Source: a virus
Virus record (IMG/VR): IMGVR_UViG_3300032562_000147
Location: 1-27,292 of that record
Direction: 5' to 3' (one strand)
Length of the DNA: 27,292 nucleotides
Shown: positions 1 through 7,611 of the stretch, piece after piece
Layout: every line of letters begins with the position of its first letter
Numbering within the stretch: position 1 is the first letter of the stretch
The notes under the pieces: generated by a model
Database searches by the model: none
Seen by the model: the letters and a program-made list of their open reading frames with translations, nothing else
Told to the model about the DNA's origin: nothing
Program-made: the position numbers and the translations under genes

Positions 1-1
1 G

Positions 2-268
2 CTGCGCGCGGTGCTGGTGGAGTTCGAGCGCCTGGGGCTGAAGCCGCGCCCGCGGCTTTCGGGCAAGGCGCATGTGCGCAAGATTTTCGCGCTGTGGGCG
101 GCGTTGAAGCCGCACCTGGAGAACCCTTCGCGGGAGGCGCTGCGGGCCTTCGTGCTGCGCCAGACGGGCGTGGCGGACCCGGAGTGGCTGAGCCCGGCGC
201 AGGCCAACCAGGTGACGGAGGGGCTGAAGGCCTGGCAGCGCCGCATGGAGGCGCCCCATGCCGATTAA
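2..268 (+). CDS. GemA-like regulatory protein (DUF1018), 5' truncated by window edge
   Basis: The frame is open from base 2, so the gene begins upstream and only its C-terminal part (about 88 residues) is seen. The GTG at 11 is an internal codon, not a credible start. The visible sequence runs LRAVLVEFERLGLKPRP, then a helical stretch HVRKIFALWAALK, and ends with SPAQANQVTEGLKAW. This order matches the end of the GemA/DUF1018 family found in the early/middle region of Mu-like phages, where Mu GemA is linked to modulation of host gene expression and DNA supercoiling. The TAA at 266-268 overlaps the start of the next gene at 258. Family assignment is from remembered motif order; the missing N-terminus cannot be checked here. 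Confidence 0.75.
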   Translation: MRAVLVEFERLGLKPRPRLSGKAHVRKIFALWAALKPHLENPSREALRAFVLRQTGVADPEWLSPAQANQVTEGLKAWQRRMEAPHAD

Positions 269-446
269 GGGCAACACCAAGGAGCAGCGCCCGAAGGGCT
301 GGCGCAGCCTGCCGAAGCATGAGCGGGTGGTGCGCAAATGCGTCCGCTGCGCTGAGACGTTCGAGGCGGAGACGCGGTATCTGTTCCGCTGCGAGCAATG
401 CCGGCGGCACCCCGACAACAGCCTGCCTTCGCTGTGGCAGTCATGA
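258..446 (+). CDS. Small zinc-ribbon protein of unknown role
   Basis: A 62-residue basic protein. Two CxxC pairs, C28/C31 and C45/C48, separated by 13 residues, form a likely zinc-ribbon or treble-clef knuckle. The N-terminus is rich in Lys and Arg. It starts inside the end of the GemA-like gene (11-bp overlap) and its TGA overlaps the ATG of the next gene (ATGA at 443-446), so it is translationally coupled on both sides. The position between GemA and the late activator suggests a nucleic-acid-binding or regulatory accessory protein. That role is inferred from the cysteines and context only; no specific family is recognised. Confidence 0.7.
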   Translation: MPIKGNTKEQRPKGWRSLPKHERVVRKCVRCAETFEAETRYLFRCEQCRRHPDNSLPSLWQS

Positions 447-697
447 CCGCCCTGTCGGATCAGGACCTGCACTTCATGCGCAACCTGCCGGACCGGATTG
501 GCGTGTGGACCCGCGCAGCCGATCGCACGTCCGGCGATGTGCGGACCGAGCAGCGGATCGCGCGGCTGCGCGCGGCGGGGCTGATCGCCTGGGTGTGGGA
601 CGAAAGGGCGAGCAGCGCCGGCTTTGCCGTGCGCGACGTGACGCTCACCGAGGCCGGGCTGGCCGCGCTGGCAGCGGCGTGGGAGGCCGGACGGTGA
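443..697 (+). CDS. Small winged-helix-like protein
   Basis: An 84-residue protein starting at the ATG of an ATGA overlap. An upstream in-frame ATG at 398 would overlap the previous gene by 49 bp and is less likely. The middle reads TEQRIARLRAAGLIAWVW and is followed by VTLTEAGLAALAAA. This is the helix-helix-wing-helix pattern of small winged-helix proteins, in which the LTEAG segment follows the wing. It may act as a DNA-binding accessory regulator of the phage early/middle region; this is inferred from the pattern. It ends in a GTGA overlap with the next gene. Confidence 0.6.
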   Translation: MTALSDQDLHFMRNLPDRIGVWTRAADRTSGDVRTEQRIARLRAAGLIAWVWDERASSAGFAVRDVTLTEAGLAALAAAWEAGR

Positions 698-1035
698 CTT
701 ATACCGCCGCCCTGCGCCACGGATGCGCGCGCGCGCGGGATGCGGCCCTTGCGCGCCATGGATTGCTGCTGGAGGAAGGAGACTTTCGTGCCATGGCACT
801 GGCCATCATCGCGGCGGTTTCGGGCGATGTCTCCGGCGCCATCCTGGTATCCCGCCAGGCGCAGGGGCGCGAAATATGGATCGTGCGCGTACCGGGCGGC
901 CCGGCGGTGCGGGTGGTCTACGCACCCGAGCGGGCACAGATCGTGACGGTGCTTTCATGCCGGCATGATCTTCCTCCGAGTCCTCGGGCGGCGCGGGAAA
1001 AACTGTTCATGGCGGAGGTGCGCAGGGCAAAATGA
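694..1035 (+). CDS. Hypothetical phage protein, alpha/beta fold
   Basis: A 113-residue protein from the GTG at 694, chosen because GTGA couples it to the previous stop; the frame is open far upstream (from 94) but that part is antiparallel noise over other genes. The N-terminal third is Ala/Arg-rich and helical. It is followed by alternating hydrophobic strands, roughly residues 47-88, containing IWIVRVPGGPAVRVVYAPE and IVTVLS. The strand pattern faintly recalls RelE/DUF4258-type beta sheets, but I see no catalytic signature and do not assign a function. The ATGA overlap at 1032-1035 links it to the late activator gene. Confidence 0.6.
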   Translation: MTYTAALRHGCARARDAALARHGLLLEEGDFRAMALAIIAAVSGDVSGAILVSRQAQGREIWIVRVPGGPAVRVVYAPERAQIVTVLSCRHDLPPSPRAAREKLFMAEVRRAK

Positions 1036-1544
1036 GCACGCTGGATTACCAACTCGCGCTGATGCCCGCGACGATCCAGCGCGTGGCGGCGCTTGCCACC
1101 CCTGCGCTGGCTATTCGCTTTGCCAGGCGGTTTGGGGGCCAGAAAATCTACGTGCCGAAGCGGGTCTATAGTGCGCATCCACTCGTCAAATGCCTTGGTT
1201 GGGCGGCGGCGCAGCGTTTGTGCGCAGAGTTTGGCGGTGAGGACTGGGCGGTGCCTTCGGCGAGCAACTATCTCACCTGGCTGGACGCCCGGGCGCTTCG
1301 GGTGTGCGGCCTGTCGAACCCCGATGTGGCCCGCAAGCTGGGCATCACCGTTCGCCACGTGCACCGCCTGCTGGCCGGCTTCGAACCTGACGACGTGGAG
1401 GTGACCGATCTCGTCCGGTCCATCGCGCGGCGCTACGCGGTCCGGCCGCAGGTTCGGTCATCGGTGGCGCCCTTGGTTGAGGACAAGCAGGCTTCCTTCG
1501 CCTTTCCCGCGGACTCGCTGGGGATGCGGCTGACCGAGTGCTGA
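1032..1544 (+). CDS. Mor/C-family transcription activator
   Basis: A 170-residue protein. Residues about 30-85 contain the Mor-family pattern: RFGGQKIYVPKR, then HPLVKCLGWAAAQRLCAEFGGEDWAVP. Next comes a helix-turn-helix around residues 95-120 with CGLSNPDVARKLGITVRHVHRLL. In Mu, Mor and C are dimeric activators of the middle and late promoters. The first gene after it (1643) is separated by a 98-bp non-coding gap, which is where an activated late promoter would lie. The C-terminal 50 residues are basic and unmatched. This is the strongest evidence in the window, with the terminase group, for a Mu-like regulatory logic. Confidence 0.82.
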   Translation: MSTLDYQLALMPATIQRVAALATPALAIRFARRFGGQKIYVPKRVYSAHPLVKCLGWAAAQRLCAEFGGEDWAVPSASNYLTWLDARALRVCGLSNPDVARKLGITVRHVHRLLAGFEPDDVEVTDLVRSIARRYAVRPQVRSSVAPLVEDKQASFAFPADSLGMRLTEC

Positions 1545-1642
1545 AGCTTCGCGGCCTGCCTGGGGCTGACATTGGGCAGTCTGATGAAGCTGTGGCGCTG
1601 TCCATACGCTGTGAGCCAACGCTCGCAACAGGGACAGGTTCC
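1545..1642 (+). promoter_or_regulatory. Intergenic gap, candidate Mor-dependent late promoter region
   Basis: This 98-bp gap separates the Mor-like activator from the first late gene in a stretch where neighbours otherwise overlap. It holds an inverted repeat CTGTCC (1598-1603) / GGACAG (1632-1637), and the second arm lies just ahead of the ATG at 1643. No good sigma-70 -35/-10 pair is seen, which would fit an activator-dependent promoter. The role is inferred from position and by analogy with Mu. Confidence 0.3.
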
Positions 1643-2149
1643 ATGGACATTCTCGCCTCCATCGCCGCCACGCCGCTTGGCACGGTTGTGCCCTACGTCA
1701 CGTTTGCCACTTCGGTTGCGACCGCGCTGTTGCTGTTGCTGCCGGCGCCGTCGGCGGCGAGTTCGGCCGCCTATGTGACGCTCTACAATCTGGTCCATGT
1801 GATCGCGAACTACCGTTCGCTGGCAGCTGCCGCGCCGCCGAGCGCAGCAAAGCCGAGCACGGGCAGCGTACCGCCCGCCGCGGTCGCCTTGCTGTTGCTG
1901 CTGTTTGGCGGCGTGCTGGCAGCCTGCACCGCAGCGCAGACCGCGCAGGTGCAGCAGGCGGTGACCGTGGCCTGCGAGGATGACGCCGCGGTGCAGCCGG
2001 TGATCACGAGCGTGGCGCTGACGGGCGCCGCAGGCGCCACGGTTGCCGCGATCGCCGCCACCGATCAGGCGCTGGTGCATCCGGCGGTGGTTGCGGCCTG
2101 CACGGCGATTTCCGCCACGGCGAAGCCGGTGAGCGTGAGCAGCAACTGA
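1643..2149 (+). CDS. Membrane protein with two hydrophobic segments and an internal lipobox
   Basis: A 168-residue protein from ATG 1643, with a purine-rich AGGGACAGG before it; an in-frame GTG at 1538 would extend it but lacks support. Residues about 12-34 form a first hydrophobic segment. Residues about 79-95 form a second one that ends in VLAAC, a lipoprotein-type lipobox with C95. The part after C95 is Ala/Val-rich with two more cysteines (C111, C153). It sits at the head of the late operon, before the DUF2730-like gene. The layout looks like a small holin-like N-terminus joined to a lipoprotein-like C-terminus. A lysis or envelope role is possible but unproven, and an internal lipobox may not be processed. 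Confidence 0.6.
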   Translation: MDILASIAATPLGTVVPYVTFATSVATALLLLLPAPSAASSAAYVTLYNLVHVIANYRSLAAAAPPSAAKPSTGSVPPAAVALLLLLFGGVLAACTAAQTAQVQQAVTVACEDDAAVQPVITSVALTGAAGATVAAIAATDQALVHPAVVAACTAISATAKPVSVSSN

Positions 2150-2197
2150 AACGGCCGCCTTCGCTTCGCCGCCCGCCGTCCCGTCCGGAGATCCCAC

Positions 2198-2578
2198 GTG
2201 CTCGAAATTCCCGAAGCGATCCGGTTTTGGATTGATCTTTTCGCCGTCATGGGCGGCGCGGTCGGTGTGATCTGCGGTGTGGCCTGGTTCGTCATTCGCA
2301 GCGCCCTGGTGACTCATCAGGCGCTCGGCCGCGCGCTGGAGCCGATGGGGGTGCAGATGGACGACCACGCCGAGCGACTGAGCAAGCTGGAGGGCGACAT
2401 CCGGCAAATGCCCGACGCCCGCGCCTGGGGCGACATGCGTGAGCAGATGGTGCGCCTTGAAGGCGGCGTTGATGCGATCCGCACGGAAACGCGTGGCCTG
2501 CGCGAGACGATGGAGCGGATCGAGCGGCCGCTGAACGTCCTGGTGGACGCCAAGCTGAAACAGCGGGGCGGCGCATGA
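2198..2578 (+). CDS. DUF2730-like (Mu gp25-type) membrane/coiled-coil protein
   Basis: A 126-residue protein from GTG 2198, preceded by GGAG. One transmembrane helix spans about residues 14-33 (VMGGAVGVICGVAWFVI). It is followed by a long amphipathic helix with repeated heptads, residues 50-118, containing HAERLSKLEGDIRQM and MVRLEGGVDAIRTET. This TM-plus-coiled-coil plan, directly upstream of the gp26-, gp27- and gp28-type genes, is that of DUF2730 proteins in Mu-like phages, whose function is not established. Its TGA overlaps the start of the next gene (ATGA at 2575). Confidence 0.72.
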   Translation: MLEIPEAIRFWIDLFAVMGGAVGVICGVAWFVIRSALVTHQALGRALEPMGVQMDDHAERLSKLEGDIRQMPDARAWGDMREQMVRLEGGVDAIRTETRGLRETMERIERPLNVLVDAKLKQRGGA

Positions 2579-2874
2579 GCTTCCGCGATGATTGGACGCG
2601 GGCACGCAGGGTGCAGATCCTGCGCTTTCTGGTGCGCACCGGTGGCGAGGCGAATGAGAGCGTGATCTGCACCGCCATGGAGCACACCGGCTTCGGGCGA
2701 GACACGCGTGAGGATTTCCGGGGCGACATCGAGCATCTGCGCACGCATGGCTGCGTGCGCGAGGAATGGTTCGAGGAGGTTCGCGTCGTCACTTTGACCG
2801 AGCGGGGCGACATGGCCGCGCAGGGGCGCCTGGAAATTCCGGGCGTGCTCTGCGAGCGCTGGCGCGCGCCCTGA
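2575..2874 (+). CDS. VpaChn25_0724-like phage protein (Mu gp26 position)
   Basis: A 99-residue protein with a winged-helix character: a helical N-terminus (RARRVQILRFLVRTGGEANESVI), a helix around DTREDFRGDIEHLRTHGCV, and strands EEVRVVTLTERGDMAAQG. This order matches the small phage proteins annotated as VpaChn25_0724 family. They sit between the DUF2730 and DUF3486 genes in transposable phages. Their role is unknown; DNA binding is suggested by the fold. It is coupled on both sides (ATGA upstream, TGATG downstream). Confidence 0.7.
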   Translation: MSFRDDWTRARRVQILRFLVRTGGEANESVICTAMEHTGFGRDTREDFRGDIEHLRTHGCVREEWFEEVRVVTLTERGDMAAQGRLEIPGVLCERWRAP

Positions 2875-3437
2875 TGCCGCGGCTTTCGCGCATCGATCAG
2901 ATGCCGGCGGATATCCGCGACGCGATCGCGCGCAAACGCGAGGCAGGGCACACGATCGACCAGATTCTCGCTCATCTAGAAGCGCTGGGTGTGCCGCCGG
3001 AGGAGATGCCTTCGCGCTCGGGGCTTGGTCGGAAGATACAGTCGATCGACCGCGTGCTGGAGATGGTGCGCAGCAGCCGCGGCATGACCGAGGCGCTGGT
3101 GGAGCGGCTGGGCGAGGCCAAGGAGGGCCGCGCGGCGCGCGCCAACATCGAGCTGATGCAAGCGCTCGTCATGCAGCTGCTGGCCGCAGCCGCGAGCGAG
3201 GAGAGCGATGTGCTGCTGTCCGCCAAGGAGGCGGCGCTGGTGGCCAAGGCGCTGGCCGATTTGAGCCGGGCGCAGAAGACGGACATGGAAAACACCATTC
3301 GGCTCAAGCGCGAGATGGCCGCCGAAATGGAGAAGAAACTCGCCGAGCTGGGCGATGAGGCGAAGGCCGCGGCGCGGCCGCCGACGCCGGATGAAATGAT
3401 CGCGCGTATCCGGGCGCTGTATGTGGGTGAAGGCTGA
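2874..3437 (+). CDS. DUF3486 family protein (Mu gp27-like, presumed small terminase subunit)
   Basis: A 187-residue protein starting at ATG 2874 in a TGATG overlap; the frame is open further upstream but overlaps the previous gene. It begins MPRLSRIDQMPADIRDAI, the usual DUF3486 opening with a helix-turn-helix-like segment (HTIDQILAHLEALGV). It continues with long helices rich in Leu, Ala and Glu (residues 65-150). The C-terminus holds a TPDEMIARIRALYVGEG tail. In Mu-like phages this gene directly precedes the large terminase and is thought to be the DNA-recognition subunit. The same adjacency, with a TGATG overlap at 3435-3439, is seen here. Confidence 0.82.
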   Translation: MPRLSRIDQMPADIRDAIARKREAGHTIDQILAHLEALGVPPEEMPSRSGLGRKIQSIDRVLEMVRSSRGMTEALVERLGEAKEGRAARANIELMQALVMQLLAAAASEESDVLLSAKEAALVAKALADLSRAQKTDMENTIRLKREMAAEMEKKLAELGDEAKAAARPPTPDEMIARIRALYVGEG

Positions 3438-4771
3438 TGGCGCCGCTGCTTTACCCCTATCAGGCGAAATGGCTGCGCGACCAGGCGCGGTTCAAGATCG
3501 GCATGTTCGCGCGCCAGACCGGCAAGACGTTCACCACCACGTTGGAGATCGTTGACGATTGCGTGGCGGCGGACCTGCGGCTGGGGCGCGCGCGCTGGGT
3601 GATCCTTTCGCGCGGGGAACGCCAGGCGCTGGAGGCGATGAACGAAGGCATCAAGCCGCACCTTCGGGCCTACGGGATCGCGGCCGATCTCATGGAATAC
3701 AATCTGCGGCTTGACGAAGGCACATACCGTGCCGCTGAAGTGGCTCTGCCGCATGGCGGCCGGATCACCGCGTTGCCCGCCAACCCCGATACGGCGCGCG
3801 GGTTCTCGGCCAACGTCTTCCTTGATGAGTTTGCCTATCACAAGGACAGCCGGGCCATCTGGAGCGCCCTGTTCCCGGTTGTGTCCAAGCCAGGGCTGAA
3901 GCTGCGGATCACCAGCACGCCGAACGGCAAGAACAACAAGTTCGCCGAGCTGTGGAGCAGCGACGACGCCACCTGGTCCCGCCACAAGGTGACGATCGAG
4001 GAAGCGGTGGCGGATGGCCTGCCGCGCGACCTGGCCGAGCTGCGGCGCGCCGCGGGTGACGAGGATCTCTGGCGGCAGGAATACGAGCTGGAGTTTCTGG
4101 ACGAGGCCAGCGCCTGGCTGCCTTATGCGGACATCATCGCCTGCGAAGACCCGGCCGCCGGCCGCCCAGAGGCATATCAGGGCGGCCCTGTGTTCGTGGG
4201 CAACGACATTGCCCGGCGCTCCGACCTTTGGGTGGCCTGGGTGCTGGAGCTGCTGGGCGATGTGATGTGGACGCGCGAGATCTCGGTGCTGCGCGGCGCC
4301 AGCTTCGCCGCTCAGGATGCCGAAATCGCCCGCATCATGAGCCGTTACAACGTGCAACGGCTGGTGATGGACCAGACGGGCATGGGCGAAAAGCCGGTGG
4401 AGGACGCGAAGGCGGCGCACGGCCGCGGCCGCGTGACCGGTCTGCACCTGATGGGCGCGGTGCGGATGAACGTGGCCTCTGTGGCCAAGCAGGCTTTCGA
4501 GGACCGGAAGATCCGCATTCCCGCCGGGGACCCGGTGCTGCGGGCGGATCTGCACAAGATCAAGAAGGTGAACAGCGAGACGGGCCTGCCGCGGTTGATC
4601 GCGGACCGTGATGGCGCGGGACACGCGGACCGCGCCTGGGCGGCGATGATGGCGATCGCCGGCGCCGACCCATTCATCACCAAGCCCGATGATGGGCTGC
4701 TGGAATGGATGCGGCGGGAACATGCCGCGATGCTGTCGCGTCGCGAAGCTGACAAGGGGACTGCAGCATGA
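3437..4771 (+). CDS. Terminase large subunit (Mu gp28-type)
   Basis: A 444-residue packaging motor ATPase/nuclease. The ATPase half shows a Walker A ARQTGKT at residues 25-31, a Walker B ending VFLDE at 127-131, and a coupling-motif-like TSTPNG at 159-164. The C-terminal half has an RNase H-like nuclease pattern with candidate metal ligands D257 (GNDIAR), D312 (MDQTGMG) and D398 (GHADRAW). The opening YPYQAKWLRDQARFKIGMFARQTGKT is typical of the Mu gp28 family. It pumps DNA into the prohead through the portal encoded next. It is coupled by TGATG to the small-subunit gene and by ATGA (4768) to the portal gene. Confidence 0.92.
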   Translation: MAPLLYPYQAKWLRDQARFKIGMFARQTGKTFTTTLEIVDDCVAADLRLGRARWVILSRGERQALEAMNEGIKPHLRAYGIAADLMEYNLRLDEGTYRAAEVALPHGGRITALPANPDTARGFSANVFLDEFAYHKDSRAIWSALFPVVSKPGLKLRITSTPNGKNNKFAELWSSDDATWSRHKVTIEEAVADGLPRDLAELRRAAGDEDLWRQEYELEFLDEASAWLPYADIIACEDPAAGRPEAYQGGPVFVGNDIARRSDLWVAWVLELLGDVMWTREISVLRGASFAAQDAEIARIMSRYNVQRLVMDQTGMGEKPVEDAKAAHGRGRVTGLHLMGAVRMNVASVAKQAFEDRKIRIPAGDPVLRADLHKIKKVNSETGLPRLIADRDGAGHADRAWAAMMAIAGADPFITKPDDGLLEWMRREHAAMLSRREADKGTAA

Positions 4772-7467
4772 GCGGTTCAGCGCCCGCGCGCCCCGGCATC
4801 CTCACCCGGCTGGTGGCAGCCGCCCGCTTCGCGGTGACCGGAACCGGCCCTGCGAACTGGTTTGGACCGGCCGAGCCGATCGCGCCGCAGGCGCCGCCCC
4901 AGGTCGCCGGGCGGCAGCTCGACTACACGCCGGCAGTCAACCTGAACTATTCGCCCCGGCACGATGAGGACATCACCGCCGAGCAGCTCCGCGCGCTCGC
5001 CGAGAACTGCGATGTGGTCCGCATCATCATCCAGACCCGCAAGGACCAGTTGGCGGCGCAGAAATGGCAATTCCAGCTGAAGGACAAGACGGCCCGCAAG
5101 CGGCCCGACCCGCGGATCGACCAGCTCAACGCGTTTTTCACGTCGCCCGACAGGGAGCACAGCTGGGACGAATGGATCGGCGCGATCCTGGATGACCTGC
5201 TGGTGATCGATGCGGCGACCGTGTATCCGCGAAGAACCCTGGGCGGTGCGATCTACGCGTTCGAATTCATCGACGGCGCCACCATCAAGCGCGTGATCGA
5301 CGACTGGGGCCGCACGCCGTTGCCGCCGGAGCCGGCTTACCAGCAGATCCTGCATGGGCTGCCAGCGGTGAATTACACGCGCGACGAGCTGCTGTACGCG
5401 CCCCGCAATCTGCGCAGCTACAAGCTCTATGGCATGTCGCCGGTGCAGCAGATCGCGATGACGGTGAACATCGCGTTGCGTCGGCAGATGAGCCAGCTGG
5501 AATACTACACCTCCGGCACCGTGCCGGATGCGCTGGCGGGCGTGCCGGACACGTGGAGCCCGGAACAGATCGGTGAGTATCAGCGCTACTGGGACGAGCT
5601 GCTGACGGACGACACCGCGGCCCGACGCAAGGTGCGGTTCGTGCCGGGCGCCGCGGCGAAGGCGTTCGTGCAAACGAAGGAGGCAATGCTCACCGACGCG
5701 TTCGATGAATGGCTCGCGCGGGTGGCCAGCTATGCCTTCTCGGTGAGCCCGCAATGGGCGGTGAAGCAGGTCAATCGCGCCACGGCCGAGACGGCTGAGG
5801 GCATGGCGAACGCCGAAGGGCTGCAGCCCCTGCTGAAATGGGTGGCTTCGCTGGTCAACCGGATGCTGATGCTGGGTTGGGGGTGGAGCGACATCGAATT
5901 CGCCTGGCATGAGGAGGAGGAGACCGACCCGCAGGCGCAGATGACGATCTCGACCGGCTACCTCAAGGTCGGCGCGCTGACGCTGAACGAGGTGCGCGCG
6001 GATATCGGCCGCGACCCTATCGCTGGCGGCGACGATCCGGTGATCTACACGCCCACCGGCATCGTGCCGCTGAAGGTGGCGCTGCGGCCGCCGCCGCCGC
6101 CCGCCGCGCCGGGAGGTGATGGCGGGGCGCAGGCCGACGAGGCCGATGCGGAGGAAGAGCTGCTGAAGGCGGCGGACCCCGAGACCCGCCTGATCGCGGT
6201 ATGGTCGCACTTCCTGACCAGCGAGGCGCCCCGCGTGGCCGCCGCCATTGTGGCCGCGCTGCCGACACCGGTGACGAAGGCTGCGGGTGACGAGGAAGTC
6301 GAGGACGACCTGCCGGCGCCGAAGAAGAAGGCGCACCCGGACGCGGCGGCCGCCGAGGCGGCGGCGGATGACCTGGCTTCGACGCTGCCGCCTTCCGTGG
6401 AGCGTGTCATCGAGCAGGCGGTGGCCGCGATGCCTTGGCCGGCGGTGCAGGCCAGCACCGAGGCCGTGCTGGCCACCGAGACGGCGGCCGGTGTGGTGGA
6501 GGGCTTGAAGTCCGGCGCCGAGGTGGCTGGCCTGAAGATCCCGAACCCGCTTCGCCAGGCGGACCCGGACGCGGTGCAGGCCGCCCAGGACCAGGCGGCG
6601 CAGCTGGTGAAGGGCGTGAGCCAGACAACGCGTGACGCGCTGAACCGGCTTGTGACGACCGCCGAGAGCGAAGGGTGGGCGCCGAAAAAGCTGGCGGCGC
6701 GGATCGTGGCCGACCACGCGTTCGACGACGACCGCGCTATGCTGATCGCGCGCACCGAGCTGAAGCGGGCGAAGGTGACCGGCAACATCGTCGCCTGGCG
6801 AAGGCAGGCCGCTATGACCGGGCTGATCTTCAAGAAGCGGATCATCCTCGGGCAGAACGAGAACCATTGCATCGCCTGTGAGGCCGCTGTGCGGGAGGGT
6901 GCGATCCCGCTGGATGAGGATTTCTCGGTGGGCTTCGCGCCACCGTTCCACCCGGCCTGTTACTGCTCGATCGTGCCGGTGGTGGAGCGGCCCGTGAAGA
7001 AGGGTTTCGTCTGCGACGACGGCTGCGTGGAGGTGACCAAGGCGTTCAACCCCGACCAGCCGCGCCGCGCCGACGGCAAATTCGCCGCGACAGGGTATGA
7101 CGCGGAGCGCGAGGTCGGGCGCGGCCGGGCGGCGATCGCCAATGTGCTCGCAACGCACCGCGATGCGGTCGATGCCATGACGGCGCGTGGCCTTGGAGCG
7201 GTCTCATTTGTCTGGGGCAAGGCAGGGCACGGAAAGGCATTCCGCCAAGGGTTTGGTCTTGCTCATGTGATCGCAAGACGCGAGGCGGAGGGGCTCGACG
7301 CCTACAGTCTGATCCACCGTATTCCCGAGGTTCTTGCGCATGGAACGGGTGCCCCAGACGGTCGTCGAGGATACGCCTTCGAACTCGGCGGCGAGCGTGT
7401 TGTTCTTGCTCAGGGAGGCAGCGGCCCGGAGGGACACTGGGTGCTGACTGCGTATGTCAAGAAATGA
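4768..7467 (+). CDS. Portal-MuF head morphogenesis fusion with C-terminal PBECR-like nuclease domain
   Basis: An 899-residue fusion. Residues about 50-440 resemble HK97/SPP1-type portals: DVVRIIIQTRKDQLAAQ, LLYAPRNLRSYKLYGMSPVQQ, and NRATAETAEGMANAEGL. Residues 440-630 form an Ala/Pro/Glu-rich linker and helices. Residues about 635-735 are a MuF/SPP1 gp7-type domain with ARTELKRAKVTGN (661-673) and a C-x2-C...PPFHPACYC ending. A short NPDQPRRADGKFAATG linker follows. Residues about 780-899 look like a PBECR nuclease: VSFVWGKAG, GFGLAHVIARR with H833, IPEVLAHGTG, and terminal HWVLTAYVKK. Portal and MuF roles are confident; the nuclease is a family-level inference. Bases 7201-7380 are about 61% G+C by hand count, lower than the preceding part. 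Confidence 0.88.
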   Translation: MSGSAPARPGILTRLVAAARFAVTGTGPANWFGPAEPIAPQAPPQVAGRQLDYTPAVNLNYSPRHDEDITAEQLRALAENCDVVRIIIQTRKDQLAAQKWQFQLKDKTARKRPDPRIDQLNAFFTSPDREHSWDEWIGAILDDLLVIDAATVYPRRTLGGAIYAFEFIDGATIKRVIDDWGRTPLPPEPAYQQILHGLPAVNYTRDELLYAPRNLRSYKLYGMSPVQQIAMTVNIALRRQMSQLEYYTSGTVPDALAGVPDTWSPEQIGEYQRYWDELLTDDTAARRKVRFVPGAAAKAFVQTKEAMLTDAFDEWLARVASYAFSVSPQWAVKQVNRATAETAEGMANAEGLQPLLKWVASLVNRMLMLGWGWSDIEFAWHEEEETDPQAQMTISTGYLKVGALTLNEVRADIGRDPIAGGDDPVIYTPTGIVPLKVALRPPPPPAAPGGDGGAQADEADAEEELLKAADPETRLIAVWSHFLTSEAPRVAAAIVAALPTPVTKAAGDEEVEDDLPAPKKKAHPDAAAAEAAADDLASTLPPSVERVIEQAVAAMPWPAVQASTEAVLATETAAGVVEGLKSGAEVAGLKIPNPLRQADPDAVQAAQDQAAQLVKGVSQTTRDALNRLVTTAESEGWAPKKLAARIVADHAFDDDRAMLIARTELKRAKVTGNIVAWRRQAAMTGLIFKKRIILGQNENHCIACEAAVREGAIPLDEDFSVGFAPPFHPACYCSIVPVVERPVKKGFVCDDGCVEVTKAFNPDQPRRADGKFAATGYDAEREVGRGRAAIANVLATHRDAVDAMTARGLGAVSFVWGKAGHGKAFRQGFGLAHVIARREAEGLDAYSLIHRIPEVLAHGTGAPDGRRGYAFELGGERVVLAQGGSGPEGHWVLTAYVKK

Positions 7468-7611
7468 TGCGGTGAGCGTCCCGGTGAACTGGGTCGGGGT
7501 TATCCCTCGCCGGTCTACGCAGCATGCCGCTCTGAGATACACGGTATGCTGGGAGCGGGACGCCCCATCCTATCGCGGAAGCATGATCGGTTTCAAGGAA
7601 AGAGCGGCCCG
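7468..7611. other. 144-bp intergenic gap with an RNA-hairpin-capable repeat
   Basis: This gap breaks a long run of overlapping genes directly after the nuclease-like domain. It contains an inverted repeat, AGCATGCCG (7521-7529) and CGGTATGCT (7542-7550), that gives a 9-bp stem with one G-U pair and a 12-base loop. No U-tract follows, so it is not a standard terminator. No convincing ORF or immunity gene is seen in it on either strand. A good AAGGAAAG ribosome-binding site near 7596-7603 serves the next gene. Confidence 0.4.

Noticed and set aside
94-693. Upstream extension of the 694-1035 gene in the same frame
   Set aside because: It overlaps three other genes with better support and reads as Arg/Gly/Ala noise; the GTGA at 694 gives a coupled start.
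2972-4723. 583-codon minus-strand frame opposite terminase
   Set aside because: No domain pattern; the plus strand encodes Walker A/B and nuclease motifs.
4777-7158. 793-codon minus-strand open frame opposite portal-MuF
   Set aside because: Composition is Arg/His/Leu-rich antisense noise; the plus frame has portal and MuF motifs.
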